Shown here: in pieces, positions 23,638 to 32,402 of the stretch
Layout: each line of letters starts with the position of its first letter
How positions within the stretch are numbered: the first letter of the stretch is position 1
NCBI RefSeq assembly: GCF_004099695.1
Contig: NZ_SCHL01000025.1
Span: forward strand, 1 to 40,003
Source: Methanosarcina sp. MSH10X1
Lineage (GTDB): Archaea; Halobacteriota; Methanosarcinia; Methanosarcinales; Methanosarcinaceae
Length of the DNA stretch: 40,003 nt
Reading direction: 5' to 3'
Notes under the pieces: model-generated
Database searches by the model: none
What the model saw: the letters and a program-made list of their open reading frames with translations, nothing else
What the model was told of the DNA's origin: nothing
Translations under genes and position numbers: made by a program

Positions 23638-24024
23638 TTACTTTTCACCCCTATGTTTTCCTAAAAATTCGAAAAAATCGAATCTATTTTCTGACGTTTT
23701 AACCTCCTTTTTCTTTTTTTCTACTTTTTCGAATCTTCTATCTATGAGGTATTCTCCAATCGGATTGACAAAGCCGAGGAGGATTCCAATACCTGTAAAA
23801 AGATAAAATACCGTAAAAATTTTTCCAAGATCGGTTTTAGGGGTAAAATCCCCATAACCCACAGTTGCCAGAGTAACAACTGAAAAATAGAAAGAGTCTA
23901 GCCATCCCCAGCCTTCGACTGCATGATAAAAAATTGTGCCTCCGGAAAGCGTTATCACGGCTAAGTACAGGAGGGACCTGAACTTCAGGTCTTTAAGCAG
24001 TGTATTCAGTGTCCTCAGAAACAT
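23638..24024 (-). CDS. Two-TM potassium channel
   Basis: The 128-residue membrane protein is a minimal K+ channel subunit that would work as a tetramer. Counting from the TTG at 24027, the first membrane helix spans residues 17-37, the pore helix reaches the selectivity filter TVGYGD at 55-60, and the second helix spans 68-87 (KIFTVFYLFTGIGILLGF). The C-terminal tail of about 40 residues is very basic (EKVEKKKKEVK) and lacks an RCK ligand domain, unlike MthK. The start is taken as ATG 24024. A TATA-like AAAATATATATG lies about 40 bases upstream. It probably sets membrane potential or K+ balance. Confidence 0.9.
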   Translation of the reverse strand: MFLRTLNTLLKDLKFRSLLYLAVITLSGGTIFYHAVEGWGWLDSFYFSVVTLATVGYGDFTPKTDLGKIFTVFYLFTGIGILLGFVNPIGEYLIDRRFEKVEKKKKEVKTSENRFDFFEFLGKHRGEK

Positions 24025-24176
24025 CAAAACCGCGACAAGAAAAGGAATCGTTAGCTATTCCCCCATATATATTTTCCATCAAAGTTTAAAAAGAAATCTA
24101 TGCAGGCTGCATACCAGACTGTGAAAGGTATAAACTGAAGGCTTAACCGGGAAATCCAGGCAGATTGCTGGAAATG

Positions 24177-25592
24177 CTAAAAACGCGGGCTCTCAATCCG
24201 GTCCCATTTCCTGAAGCCCTGCCCGAGCAGGTAGAAGGCAAGGGGCAGCAGCAGGAGATTTATAAACGCATAAAAGGGACTAAACATCGACAGAATAACG
24301 TTCACAAGCAGGAGCGGCATCACAGAAAATGTGTAAAGTGCAAAAGTTCTGCCGTTGTAGAGGTTTATGGAAGGGGAAAGCCCTGTAAGATAGACAAGTA
24401 TTGAAACCATATAAAGGGAAATCGGGATGAAGAGCAGCAGGGCTGGTAGCAGAACTGCAGGGTCTATTCTGAAAATAAGCAGCACAAGAAGTATAAGCGG
24501 AACGAGATTAAGGAAAAGGTAACTGTTGAGCTTGCTCCTTATCATATCTGAAGGCTTCAGCGGAAAGAAAGCATACGAGGCAAAGATATCGTACTCGGTA
24601 AGCCAGTTATACATTGAAGAGGAAAGTACTCCCAAAATAAGGGAAAACAGGATTAGAGTATTCAGAACCGGGAGAACCGCTTCCAGGGCCGAAAGAAGCA
24701 TCCAGATGAGAGCTGCAGGAAGCAGGAAGGAGAAAATTAACTTTCCGAACCCTCCCTCACTTCTTTTCAGGTCAAGGAGATCTTTTGCAACAAAGGCTGC
24801 GTACCTGTACGATCCAAATCTCTCGCACAGCCTGGAAAATGAGTTTGGAAAGCTCTTTTTCGCCTGGGGAAAGTCTACCTTCAGGAAAACCAGGGATAAA
24901 ACCGATGGGACAATAATAAGTACGGAAGAGAGCAAAAACTGGTTTTTTGAGGGAAGCAGGAAAAAAGAAAGGCTTGGCAGGCTATAAAAGCTGCCTGAGC
25001 CCGGATTTCCGGAAACAAAGAGCAGGAGAATAAAACTGGCCAGCAAACCCGAAGTCAGAAGCTTTCCGGAATGCGCATATATAGTAGACAGGAAAAACAC
25101 CAGGGAAAGTCCGATCATAAATGAAAGCGAGAGAGTCAGCAGGAGAATAAGAAGGGTAACAGGAAAATGAAAGTTTTCTGCCTGGATAAGGGCTGCTGCA
25201 AGCGAGAAACCTGCAATGAAGGGCAGCACATAAAGGACAAAATAATATACTATATCTTTTACAAGGAAGTTTGCAAAGATCAATCTCTCGGAGACAGGAA
25301 GCGTCCTCGAAGAATATGCGATCAGGCTTGCCTGCCCGAAACGCCGGTTCATAAACTCCCTGCCCATAAGCCCGAAGGCTCCTATCATGCCTCCAAGAAG
25401 TAAAAAAAGGTAGTGCATCCCGAGCGCTATCTGGGCATAAGTAAAGATTTCCCTGAAAATCGGCAGGACCAGGCTTACGAGAAAAGCGAACAGGAAGATA
25501 AAAACCGGAAACAGGGAAAACCCATTATTCCCGAAAAGATTCGAATGCATCCGCCATTCTTCTTTAAGCATGCTTTTGAATATGTCAAACAT
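24177..25592 (-). CDS. ABC transporter permease (ABC-2-like)
   Basis: The 471-residue protein has about 12 membrane segments, with cytoplasmic N-terminus MFDIFKSMLKEEWRMHSNLF. It is the membrane part of the transporter whose ATPase lies directly upstream; 34 bases separate the ATPase stop from this start, so the two genes form an operon. The layout resembles ABC-2 type permeases doubled in one chain (two sets of about six helices). The substrate is unknown; nothing in the context indicates a drug or peptide. Confidence 0.82.
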   Translation of the reverse strand: MFDIFKSMLKEEWRMHSNLFGNNGFSLFPVFIFLFAFLVSLVLPIFREIFTYAQIALGMHYLFLLLGGMIGAFGLMGREFMNRRFGQASLIAYSSRTLPVSERLIFANFLVKDIVYYFVLYVLPFIAGFSLAAALIQAENFHFPVTLLILLLTLSLSFMIGLSLVFFLSTIYAHSGKLLTSGLLASFILLLFVSGNPGSGSFYSLPSLSFFLLPSKNQFLLSSVLIIVPSVLSLVFLKVDFPQAKKSFPNSFSRLCERFGSYRYAAFVAKDLLDLKRSEGGFGKLIFSFLLPAALIWMLLSALEAVLPVLNTLILFSLILGVLSSSMYNWLTEYDIFASYAFFPLKPSDMIRSKLNSYLFLNLVPLILLVLLIFRIDPAVLLPALLLFIPISLYMVSILVYLTGLSPSINLYNGRTFALYTFSVMPLLLVNVILSMFSPFYAFINLLLLPLAFYLLGQGFRKWDRIESPRF

Positions 25593-25626
25593 AAAATCCC
25601 TGCGAGTTTTGTTCTTATTTTCATTG

Positions 25627-26376
25627 TTACGCGTACTGTGCAGATATGCTTACACAGGTATCGGAATTTCCCGGCCGGCTTACCAATTCCAGGAAGAATT
25701 CCTCAAGATTTCCATCCTGGAGAAGAGGATTGTCCATACGACCTGTATAGACCAGTTTTCCCCTGTAGATTATCCCGATACTGGTACAGATCTGTTTTGC
25801 AATCTCAAGAATGTGTGTTGAAATGAAAATCGTTCCTCCGTTTTTCACATAACCTGCAAGAAAATCCTTTACCTTCCTCTGCATTACAGGGTCGAGATTG
25901 ATAAGGGGTTCATCTATAATGGCAAGCTCAGGCTCATGCAGGAAAGCCTGCGCAAACATCAATTTCTGCCGTGTGCCTCTTGAAAGGTCTTTGCATAGCG
26001 AATTTTTCTGGTCCTTGAAATCGAAAAATTCAAACCATCGCTCACAAATTGCCTCGTAGTGCTCCATTTTTCTGACCTTTGCGACGAAATGCAGGTATTC
26101 TTCAGCCGTCAAAAAACTGGGTGGAGTTTCCTGCTCAGGAATAACACCCACAAGTTCCCGGACCCTTATGGGATCTTCAAGCACGTCCACTCCATGCACT
26201 TTGAGGGAGCCAGAAGTCGGTTTTATTTGACCTGTAAGCATTTTTATCATGGTAGTTTTTCCTGAGCCGTTCGGGCCCAGAAGCCCGAAAAGTTCACCTC
26301 TTTCTACAGAAAGGGAAACACTATCCACGGCTTTTGTACTCCCGTAAAATTTAGAAAGATTCTTTACTTCAATCAT
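25627..26376 (-). CDS. ABC transporter ATP-binding protein
   Basis: The 249-residue cytoplasmic ATPase drives the permease at 24177. Start is set at ATG 26376 (MIEVKNLSKFYG), behind CAGGAG at eight bases; longer upstream Met codons are not supported. Motifs are Walker A GPNGSGKTT (34-42), Q-loop VIPEQE, signature LSRGTRQKL, Walker B LAIIDEPLINLD and the switch His in ISTHIL. The signature has Arg-Gly-Thr where LSGGQ is usual, as in some ABC-2 and export types. It is first in a two-gene operon, with a palindrome at 26517 upstream of a TATA-like element. Confidence 0.92.
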   Translation of the reverse strand: MIEVKNLSKFYGSTKAVDSVSLSVERGELFGLLGPNGSGKTTMIKMLTGQIKPTSGSLKVHGVDVLEDPIRVRELVGVIPEQETPPSFLTAEEYLHFVAKVRKMEHYEAICERWFEFFDFKDQKNSLCKDLSRGTRQKLMFAQAFLHEPELAIIDEPLINLDPVMQRKVKDFLAGYVKNGGTIFISTHILEIAKQICTSIGIIYRGKLVYTGRMDNPLLQDGNLEEFFLELVSRPGNSDTCVSISAQYA

Positions 26377-26516
26377 ATCAAGGCTCCTGTAAAAGCCGGT
26401 AATTCCTGAACCAGCATTATCTATACGTTCAATAGCCGGCATTGAATCCGGGGTCCAAACTTTATACAAATGATAGCAAATTCCGGAATCTATAAATATT
26501 TTTATTATGTTTTACT

Positions 26517-26535
26517 TGCATAAATTACTTATGCA
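26517..26535. promoter_or_regulatory. Operator candidate of the ABC operon
   Basis: TGCATAA-ATTAC-TTATGCA is a perfect 7-base inverted repeat. It lies just upstream of a TATA-like AATATTTATAG (about 26489-26499) on the minus strand. This position is typical of an archaeal activator or repressor site. No regulator gene adjoins. The rest of the 26377-26738 gap shows no gene. Confidence 0.45.
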
Positions 26536-26738
26536 TTTCATTCACACAATACATTTAATGTTTAAGTCAATTCCTTAAAATATATAAAAGTGGATTATTT
26601 CAGGCTGGCTTCATAAGAAGAATGCTTCATAAGAAGAATAAGAGAAAAGTGATAATCTCCTGATTTCCTTCAGAATGCCAGGGATGTGCCCCTGTTGACA
26701 TTCAGGCTTCAAATGCATGAAAATCCAGACAAATAGCC

Positions 26739-28565
26739 TCATGGAATAATTTTCAGTAACTCTGTCCGCAGTTTTTCTACTTCTTTTTTGAATTCTAAAA
26801 TCTGGGATTCACTGAATTTTATCTCGGCACATAAGCCTTGTAATTTAAATCCGGGGACTTCCCGCGAGGTCATTAGAGGGGTTTCCTGCAGGGTCATTGG
26901 AAAAGTTTTACCAAGAGACAGAAATAGTGCCGAGCATTCCTGCCTGATTACCCCGGCTCTCCTGATCAATTTTTCTTCCAGTTCCAGCCACGGATAAGCA
27001 TACTCATTGCTGTCCGCGATACTTTTTATTTTTTCCTTAATCCAGATCTGAAGTTCCATTTCCCGGGAATTCCTGATATCCAGGATTTCTTTATCAGCCT
27101 TCAAATCCTCGATAACTTTAAAAATCGGTTTTACCGAACTCAGGCTTCTCGCAGCCGAAGGAGAGTTTACAACCTCCTCTCCGATCTCAACCCACCTGTT
27201 ATCTTTCTTCCAGTCACTTACCTGATTAACCCCTTTCAGGTACATTACTCTGGTTTCGGCTTTCATTTTATGAAAAAATCCGGCTTTTTCACTGTGCAGT
27301 CTGGAGATCTCCTCATTTCTTTTACTAATCTCAGCCTGAGTTATAAACACTTTAGCAAATACTCTTCCCAGATGGGGATCAGCTCTGATAGTTTCTGTTT
27401 CCTGTTCGAACAACGTTTTAGTGAGTTGATAACATGAGCCTCTGTATTGTTCACCCAGCTTTCCAGATGATTCCTGTATTTCCCTTACTATTTTTTGAGA
27501 TTCTTTCCATCTGAACCTTAATTTTCGAATTGAATCTATATTTTCTTCAATTCCGTCAAGCGTATCCTGCCTGTCCAGAGCAATTTTCAGATCCCTATCC
27601 AGATCATTAAAAGAAAAGCCCTCTTTATATTTAGAGAGAAGTTCTTCTCCGATTTGTCTTTCATATTCCTCTATTCTGGCTTCAATTCTTTGAATCTGCT
27701 TTTTACATGCACGTATCTTCAGGTTTACGCACTCGGGTCTGAACCTTTCTAACCATTCCTCCGGTAGCGTTGACGTGCCGTTCTCGATTTCGGTGTTGAA
27801 ACTTTTGATATGCTGAATGAATGAAAAAGGTCTGGTTAATGCATCCGGGGATAAGTTAGCCCCGTTTGAAGATAAAATTTTATTCTTCTTCAAGACCTCG
27901 TCAGCCGTTTCCGATACTGTTTGACCTGCCTTCCGGAGAAGACCGGTTCCTTGAACCAGCTCCAGAGTATTTAAATTTATAAGCCAGGTCTCAACAAAAG
28001 CCCGCCGAAGTAAATGCATGTCGTGTCCGTCGTTTTCGATGAACTTTTTTGCAACTTCAATACTTTCGGGGTCCCTGAATCCGAAACATAAAGTCAATAC
28101 GCATTGCCCCGCCTGCAGCAATGATAAAGAATACTTATCCGTAAAGTACAGGAAAGAATCATGAATATTTCCGTATAATAATCTAAATTCTTCTTCATTC
28201 ATGAAATCCATTATTTTCGCACAAAAAACAAGCGGCCTTCCATTTGAATAGACCACTCCCGCCACAGGAAAATCTTTTCTGCAGCTTTCCCAGTGCCTTC
28301 TCAAAATATTAATTTCATTTACGTTCGAATTATCCCGTTCGATAGAAAATAGAGATAACGGGCCGCTGCCAGGAAAGCTGCCCGCACGCAAGGATGCCTT
28401 GACCCGGTTCCTTTTTTCCTCCTCACTTTCAGACCTTATGCCGGAACATTCGATTTCTGATATGCACCCTATCCTATCAATAAAATTCTGGGCACAGTAG
28501 TAAAAAACGGGCTCGTCTATTGTTCCACCCCATATGCTTATTTTCAGGTCATAAGCGAGAAGTAT
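26739..28565 (-). CDS. Large coiled-coil protein divergent from the MoxR/VWA pair, start unclear
   Basis: The first standard start is TTG at 28391, which would give 550 residues. The frame stays open and protein-like to a stop at 28578-28580, adding LLAYDLKISIWGGTIDEPVF, then YYCAQNFIDRIGCISEIECS and IRSESEEEKRNRV, yet has no ATG, GTG or TTG there. ATA at 28563-28565 is used as a placeholder. The N-terminal half is globular (FPVAGVVYSNGRPLVFCAKI). The middle is coiled coil (ACKKQIQRIEARIEEYERQI, then EISKRNEEISRLHSE), and the last 30 residues form another helix. No ATPase or metal motif is visible. I do not recognise the family; its divergent placement suggests a partner of the AAA+/VWA pair. 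Confidence 0.72.
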   Translation of the reverse strand: MLLAYDLKISIWGGTIDEPVFYYCAQNFIDRIGCISEIECSGIRSESEEEKRNRVKASLRAGSFPGSGPLSLFSIERDNSNVNEINILRRHWESCRKDFPVAGVVYSNGRPLVFCAKIMDFMNEEEFRLLYGNIHDSFLYFTDKYSLSLLQAGQCVLTLCFGFRDPESIEVAKKFIENDGHDMHLLRRAFVETWLINLNTLELVQGTGLLRKAGQTVSETADEVLKKNKILSSNGANLSPDALTRPFSFIQHIKSFNTEIENGTSTLPEEWLERFRPECVNLKIRACKKQIQRIEARIEEYERQIGEELLSKYKEGFSFNDLDRDLKIALDRQDTLDGIEENIDSIRKLRFRWKESQKIVREIQESSGKLGEQYRGSCYQLTKTLFEQETETIRADPHLGRVFAKVFITQAEISKRNEEISRLHSEKAGFFHKMKAETRVMYLKGVNQVSDWKKDNRWVEIGEEVVNSPSAARSLSSVKPIFKVIEDLKADKEILDIRNSREMELQIWIKEKIKSIADSNEYAYPWLELEEKLIRRAGVIRQECSALFLSLGKTFPMTLQETPLMTSREVPGFKLQGLCAEIKFSESQILEFKKEVEKLRTELLKIIP

Positions 28566-28668
28566 AATTCGTGAAAATTAAATCTTCCGACCTGCTGACT
28601 TATTTTGTCTTTACGTATGTAATCTTCCGGCTATATTTCTGTTGAATTAAACTTCCTTACAATAGATG

Positions 28669-28721
28669 CGAAGCTTTATTTTAGCTTCGTGAATTGAGGC
28701 GTCAAAGCTTCGTGAATTGAG
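28669..28721. repeat. Hairpin plus 16-base direct repeat in the divergent promoter region
   Basis: CGAAGCT (28669-28675) and AGCTTCG (28683-28689) form a 7-base stem. AGCTTCGTGAATTGAG occurs twice, at 28683-28698 and 28706-28721, 23 bases apart. The position between two divergent transcription units suggests shared control. I see no gene in the rest of 28578-28961. Confidence 0.5.
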
Positions 28722-28961
28722 AATTTCCAGACCTGAGATCACTTTTCATCCTGGACTAAAAAGAGACCTTAAAGGCAATTCTACCGAGAACGATTTCGGG
28801 GGCATTAAATAACGAGCCTGAAGATGGAGAATTCGTTTTTATCTTTCAGCAGCGACCTGATTGGAAGATTTAAAATAGAATCAAAATAGAATCAGCCTGA
28901 ACCTTTCGAGAGATACAAACAAAACCTCTATTTTCCCATTACTGCTACCGGAGGTCTGCCC

Positions 28962-30527
28962 CTGAAAGAAAAGCTTCTTGAGATCAAATCCGCATTCATG
29001 GAATATTTTAAAGAGCGGGAAGCCGAGATTAATGGCTCTCTCCTTGCCGTGCTGTCCGGGGAAAACCTCCTCTTCCTCGGGCCCCCGGGAACGGCAAAAA
29101 CGCAGCTTGCGAAAAATATCTGCCAGTCGATCGAAGGCGGGAGCTTTTTCAATTATCTCCTGACAAGCTTTTCCACTCCTGAGGAAATCTTTGGCCCGCT
29201 CTCCCTGAAAGCCCTGGAAGAAGACGAGTTCCGACGGAAAATCGACGGCTGCCTTCCGACTGCCCATGTCGCTTTACTGGACGAGATATTTAAAGCGAGC
29301 AGCGCGATCCTGAACAGCCTCCTGACCATCCTGAACGAACATAAATACCATAACGGCAGGGAACTTGTTGACGTACCCCTGCTCTCGGTTTTCGGGGCAT
29401 CCAATGAATTCCCTGATGAAGACGAGAGTCTTGAAGCCCTTTATGACCGATTTTTATTCAGGTACAGGCTGGCCTATATTCAGGACGAGGAGAACTTCCG
29501 GGACCTTCTATTCAGAAGCTCTGAAGAGTTCGTGCCTACCGCAAGCCTCAGGGTTTCCGCAATATACGGGCTTCGAGAAAACGCCACGAAGCTTCCTGTT
29601 GACCCTGATGTTGAGATAATTATAACCGAACTTCGAAAAAGCCTTCAGCTCCAGGAGATCGAAATCTCGGACCGGCGCTGGAAAAAAGTCGTTCAGGTGC
29701 TCAGGGTTGCAGCCTGCAGCAGCGGGTGCCCTGCAGTAGACAGGACAATGGTGCTCCTGCTTCAGCACATGCTCTGGAATCAGCCGGAAGAGCGGGAAAC
29801 CATTCGGAAAACGGTTTTTGAGTTCGCAGTCTCGGGCGGAATCAATACGGAAAAACTGCGCCAGGAAGCCGAAGATCTCCAGGCTGCGTTAAGCATTGCC
29901 CTGAAAAACGAGCTTCCAGTAAAGATTGTCTGCGACAGCTGCGGAGCAGAATTCCGGCTGAGACAGGAAATCGAAACTCACCATACTTCCCATCCGAACC
30001 ACAGCTATACTCTGAAAACGGAAGGCTCTTCAAGGATCTATCCCTATGACAATCTTGTCAGGGAAGTCGATTTGCTTCATGAAACGGCTGGAAAAACGAA
30101 CACACTGCCCCAGATGCAGAGGGAAATTTTTGAGAAAGAATTGAAAGCCCTTGCCGAAAGGGTAGAACGCGTAAAATACAGGTTTGAAGAAGAAAGGGAA
30201 CTTCTCCGGAACCTGATGGAGGCGAACATCTGGCTTTCCACCCTTGACCGAAACGAAGCTCTCCTCCTGCACGACACGCGAAGTACCGAGTTATCCGGGC
30301 TCAACGACCTTATAGCAAAAAGCCGGTCAATGCTCGGATTGCAGAACAGGCAGGCACAGCCTGAAACCAGGCCTGTAAATGAAGCCGGAAGAAAAGAGAC
30401 AGAGAAAAAGGGAATTGAGAAAAAAGAAACTGACAAAAGAGAAGTGGAAAAAATTCCCGTACCGGATTCGAGCAGCACTGTCAATAATTTCATGAAGGGG
30501 ATTGGCTCCCGATTTAAGCTAAGATAA
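28962..30527 (+). CDS. MoxR/RavA-like AAA+ ATPase with an internal C2H2 zinc-finger-like motif
   Basis: A cytoplasmic AAA+ ATPase, probably a metallochaperone or protein-remodelling partner of the VWA protein downstream. The first ATG (28998) would drop a conserved stretch (KEKLLEIKSAF). CTG at 28962 lies six bases after GGAGGT and restores it; no ATG, GTG or TTG exists in frame upstream, so a CTG start is proposed, giving 522 residues. Motifs are Walker A GPPGTAKT (40-47), a FGPLSLKAL loop, Walker B VALLDEIFKASSAILNSLL and sensor GASNEFP. C324-X2-C327-X12-H340-X3-H344 has exact C2H2 zinc-finger spacing, unusual for RavA. A charged C-terminal helix and a Lys/Glu linker follow. Confidence 0.85.
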   Translation: MKEKLLEIKSAFMEYFKEREAEINGSLLAVLSGENLLFLGPPGTAKTQLAKNICQSIEGGSFFNYLLTSFSTPEEIFGPLSLKALEEDEFRRKIDGCLPTAHVALLDEIFKASSAILNSLLTILNEHKYHNGRELVDVPLLSVFGASNEFPDEDESLEALYDRFLFRYRLAYIQDEENFRDLLFRSSEEFVPTASLRVSAIYGLRENATKLPVDPDVEIIITELRKSLQLQEIEISDRRWKKVVQVLRVAACSSGCPAVDRTMVLLLQHMLWNQPEERETIRKTVFEFAVSGGINTEKLRQEAEDLQAALSIALKNELPVKIVCDSCGAEFRLRQEIETHHTSHPNHSYTLKTEGSSRIYPYDNLVREVDLLHETAGKTNTLPQMQREIFEKELKALAERVERVKYRFEEERELLRNLMEANIWLSTLDRNEALLLHDTRSTELSGLNDLIAKSRSMLGLQNRQAQPETRPVNEAGRKETEKKGIEKKETDKREVEKIPVPDSSSTVNNFMKGIGSRFKLR

Positions 30528-30638
30528 AGAGCCTGCGCCAGGTAGCTCAACTGAGCGATTTCAAGGCGGATGGTTTTCATGACACGTAATTTCAAACCGG
30601 ATAATTTTAAACCAGTCAATTAAAGATGAGGTTTTAAT

Positions 30639-32324
30639 ATGGAAAGCTCTGAGGATTTCCCGAATAATCCGGATACAGCCTCATCTAAAACTTATTCTTT
30701 TTTTTCAGTAAACCGGAACTCGGAAAATAAGGGATTGCGGGACCTGCTTACTCTTCAGAATCAGACTGCTACCGTACTGGAAAGGGACCTCAGGAGCACG
30801 GTAGCTTTTCCCCGGACGATTCCCCGTCCCCTGCGGGAAAAAATAGCTGAAATCCTCACCCTAGAAATCCTCTTTGGGCAGCCTTACGAAATAAAAGATC
30901 CTGAAAAATTCATCCGGGTCTACGGAGCTTTTTATCCGATTCTCCTCACCCTGAGAAACTCAAAACCCTGGCCCAAACTTCGGAAAATTGCAAAAAGGAG
31001 CAGGGGAGCTGGAATTGCAGGCCTGAAAATCCTCCTTACCCTGGTCTATGAGATACTGGAACGCTTTTCAGATTCCTCAACCAGCGCTTCGGGTGCAGAA
31101 TATCTTAAGGAACTGGGCGTCGGAATGGAGGAGATCCTCAAGCAATTTAAAGAAATCCTGAAAGGAACTCTCCTGGTTTGGGAAAATGGCATAACTGCAG
31201 AGTTTTCAGGCAGGGATGACTGCGAGAAAAGAAATTCCGGAGGACTTGCCCTCTCCGACGCTGTGCTTGCTTTCATGCAGACGGATGGCTACCAGAACTT
31301 CCTGGAAAGAGCAATGGAGGGGCTGTACGGGAAAATGAGCGAATTCGTTTCGGAAATGGAAGAAAACCTGGAGCTTTTCGATACCCTTGCCCTGCTTTTT
31401 CCCCAGCGGAACTGGAGCTATTCCGTAAAAGAGCTTAAAAAAGAGCCTTTCTATGTGCAGCTTAAGATGCTTAAAAATTATTCGGCCTTTTTTGAGAAAA
31501 GCCCGGACCTGAGGAAAATTGTGGATTTCATAGGCAGGCGGGAATTCGATCCGCCTTCGGACCGCATACGTCTCTCGCCATTTGGGAAAAACCGGATCCA
31601 GACCGTACGTTTTTCCGATTCCATCAATAACCTTCTGCCTATGGAAGCCGCAAAACTCCTGAACCCGTCCCTGAAGAAAAAATTCTATGCCGATATGCTT
31701 GAAGGAAAGCTCCTGAGTTACCAGTTACTTGGAAAGCATTTCACAGGTCCTCCCCGCATAAAGCCCAGAGGTCCGATGATTGTGCTTGTGGATACTTCCG
31801 GGTCCATGCACGGCGCTCCACAAACCCTTGCCAAGGCTGCGGTACTGGCAATGGCAAAACGGATGCTCTCCCAGCAGCGGGACATGAAGGTTATTCTTTT
31901 TGCCTCGACAAGCCAGCACCTTGAAATCGAACTCAGCAGCAGGAAAAAAATGTCCGAGAAATTCCTGAATTTCCTGCTCTATACCTTCGGAGGGGGAACG
32001 GACTTCAATACCGCCCTGGCTTCAGGCCTAAAATCCCTGAAAGAAAAGGACTTTCAGGGTGCAGACCTGCTCTTCATAACCGACGGCAAATCCGAAGTTT
32101 CCGACGAGCTTGTACTGGCTCGCTGGGAAGAGGCAAAGAAGAAGTACAACGCAAAGGTCTATTCGCTTATTGTGGGCAGCAGAGGAGCAGGCGGGCTTTT
32201 GGCGATCTCGGATTACACTTACTTTGTGGAAATGGAGCCCGATTCCGAAGGCGGCGAAGGATCTGTAAGGTTGATCGAGTATACGGAACAGAAAACCATA
32301 GCTTCCATTGAACCAGAAAATTGA
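30639..32324 (+). CDS. VWA-domain protein (ViaA-like partner of the MoxR ATPase)
   Basis: The 561-residue protein starts at ATG behind GAGG. An all-helical N-terminal part of about 370 residues precedes a von Willebrand A domain with a complete metal site (MIDAS): DTSGS at 385-389, the Thr in GGGTD near 454 and TDGKSE near 482. This order, helical N-terminus then C-terminal VWA, matches ViaA, the partner of RavA in bacteria, which modulates respiratory complexes. The gene follows the ATPase by 111 bases, so the two are probably cotranscribed. No signal peptide, so it acts in the cytoplasm. The client is unknown. Confidence 0.87.
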   Translation: MESSEDFPNNPDTASSKTYSFFSVNRNSENKGLRDLLTLQNQTATVLERDLRSTVAFPRTIPRPLREKIAEILTLEILFGQPYEIKDPEKFIRVYGAFYPILLTLRNSKPWPKLRKIAKRSRGAGIAGLKILLTLVYEILERFSDSSTSASGAEYLKELGVGMEEILKQFKEILKGTLLVWENGITAEFSGRDDCEKRNSGGLALSDAVLAFMQTDGYQNFLERAMEGLYGKMSEFVSEMEENLELFDTLALLFPQRNWSYSVKELKKEPFYVQLKMLKNYSAFFEKSPDLRKIVDFIGRREFDPPSDRIRLSPFGKNRIQTVRFSDSINNLLPMEAAKLLNPSLKKKFYADMLEGKLLSYQLLGKHFTGPPRIKPRGPMIVLVDTSGSMHGAPQTLAKAAVLAMAKRMLSQQRDMKVILFASTSQHLEIELSSRKKMSEKFLNFLLYTFGGGTDFNTALASGLKSLKEKDFQGADLLFITDGKSEVSDELVLARWEEAKKKYNAKVYSLIVGSRGAGGLLAISDYTYFVEMEPDSEGGEGSVRLIEYTEQKTIASIEPEN

Positions 32325-32348
32325 GAAAGGGTTAATTCCCTTTCTTTT
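32325..32348 (+). terminator. Hairpin terminator after the VWA gene
   Basis: GAAAGGG (32325-32331) and CCCTTTC (32338-32344) form a perfect 7-base stem with loop TTAATT, followed by TTTT. It sits between converging genes. Confidence 0.65.
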
Positions 32349-32402
32349 CCGGGTCTACTCCCGCAGAGTGCTTATAATTATCTGAAGCCTATTTTATTAA
32401 AA

